Assembly: GCA_002812745.2 (NCBI GenBank)
Contig: NCSJ02000537.1
Location: 1-19,788 of the forward strand
Source: Scytalidium lignicola
Taxonomy: Eukaryota; Ascomycota; Leotiomycetes
Reading direction: 5' to 3'
DNA length: 19,788 nucleotides
Shown: one piece after another, positions 19,203 through 19,788 of the stretch
Position numbering within the stretch: position 1 is the stretch's first letter
How the letters are laid out: the number at the start of each line of letters is the position of its first letter
Notes under the pieces: model-generated
Databases searched by the model: none
What the model was told of the DNA's origin: nothing
The model's input: only the letters and a program-made list of their open reading frames with translations
Made by a program: the position numbers and the translations under genes

Positions 19203-19788
19203 TTACTTCCTAATTGGTTCACCATTCTCCGAGATCAAAGACTCTTGAGTCTTAACCGGGCCTTCTCCCACTAATTATTTTAATATTCAAAGTTAGCAGA
19301 CATTCATTCCCTCTTAACAACTGATCAAAGAGAGAGTAGTAAATTGTCATACCTGATGTAAGAATAACTCTAGACACCCCATCCTTAAGCGTCTGTACAG
19401 CCTTCGCATCGATTATGGAAGCATCCTGGGCCGTAACGTTCTTCGCCTGCCACCCATCTACATGTCCCAGCACACTCTTCAACACCCCAGCCACAGCAGC
19501 CGTATTCTTCTCCTCGTAATAAATCACAGCATTAGGTCCAGCATCAAAAGTATAAGCCGCAACCGTCTTCCCCGCCGCCTGATTAATATCCTCCACAGCC
19601 CTGATCGCCGCCCGACTCACATCATTAAGGTAGAAGATCGGCGGGAAGGTATCCAGACAGCACGCATGAAAACTATTACTATCCGTCATCGTAACCTTAG
19701 CAAACGTCTCGAAATCCCGCTGCTGGATCGCCGTCTCCATCAGCGCCATGTGCTTCGGCACCACGACCTCCGCCCGGTGCTGGAACAG
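19203..19788 (-). CDS. ERG19: Diphosphomevalonate decarboxylase, C-terminal part (runs off the window)
   Basis: The enzyme converts mevalonate 5-diphosphate to isopentenyl diphosphate with ATP use and CO2 release, the last step of the cytosolic mevalonate route to sterols and other isoprenoids. The minus-strand exons 19353-19788 and 19203-19270 join in frame to 167 residues, compared with roughly 390-400 for the full protein, so the N-terminal half lies beyond the right edge. Visible family features are a VVPKHM segment, DSNSFH, the CLDTFPPI-YLND block, the TFDAGPNA motif whose Asp (codon 19543-19545) corresponds to the catalytic Asp of this GHMP-kinase-superfamily enzyme, then GVSRVILTSVGEGP and the C-terminal ESLISENGEP. 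No frameshift is seen. It is convergent with the zinc-finger gene. Confidence is high because the motifs occur in the expected order up to the stop. Confidence 0.95.
19271..19352 (-). other. Last intron of the diphosphomevalonate decarboxylase gene (82 nt)
   Basis: On the minus strand the donor is GTATGA, the branch a perfect TGCTAAC (19292-19298 on the plus strand) and the acceptor ATTAG. Splicing restores a Val codon in VGEGP and continues to the family-typical C-terminus. Without splicing the frame would end in an unrelated tail. Confidence 0.92.

Noticed and set aside
1..19788. CRISPR arrays, bacterial operons or riboswitches
   Set aside because: No regularly spaced direct repeats with unique spacers are present, and the introns and gene families show this is fungal nuclear DNA.

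Overview
The window looks like nuclear DNA of a filamentous ascomycete (Pezizomycotina). Evidence: short introns with GTATGT/GTAAG-type donors and CTGAC or CTAAC branch points, long pyrimidine-rich stretches upstream of a gene, a fungal-type C2H2 zinc-finger protein, and a mevalonate-pathway gene with a fungal exon layout. A finer placement, for example Leotiomycetes, would be a guess. Ten isolated N calls, nearly all next to homopolymers, suggest uncertain homopolymer lengths, so frame-dependent claims near them are weak.

Only two protein genes can be supported well, both in the last 4.6 kb. (1) A four-exon plus-strand gene at 15265-17805 encodes a 694-residue nuclear-type protein. It has a long Ser/Pro-rich disordered N-terminus and a compact, partly degenerate C2H2 zinc-finger block near the C-terminus, and is probably a transcription factor. 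I predicted its splicing by hand and all four exons join in frame. (2) A minus-strand gene enters from the right edge and ends at 19203. It is the C-terminal 167 residues of diphosphomevalonate decarboxylase (ERG19/MVD1), including the conserved DAGPNA segment and one 82-nt intron with a perfect TGCTAAC branch site. The two genes are convergent, with about 1.4 kb between their stop codons. They show no functional link beyond being neighbours.

The first 13.4 kb holds no gene I can recognise on either strand. Its open frames are short, overlapping and unlike known families. Its most distinctive property is a dispersed, partly palindromic word family (TACTGTA / TACAGTA, often joined as TACTGTACAGTA). 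A hand count gives about forty copies, where about two would be expected by chance, and the family nearly disappears in the coding part. It is unevenly spread: dense at 0.2-4.3 kb, 6.1-6.6 kb and 11.3-13.8 kb, sparse at 4.3-5.6 and 6.6-11.3 kb. The sparse islands also contain intron-like signals (7211-7261, 8674-8765), so they may hold unrecognised or decayed transcription units.

From about 13.39 kb the plus strand becomes strongly pyrimidine-rich up to the zinc-finger start codon, which fits a promoter and long 5' leader. Other points of interest are an unusually long, mostly open first intron, a possible uORF, a leaky-looking TGA-C stop followed by an 80-codon open extension, and a C-poor low-complexity block at 18.28-18.72 kb that may be poor sequence.
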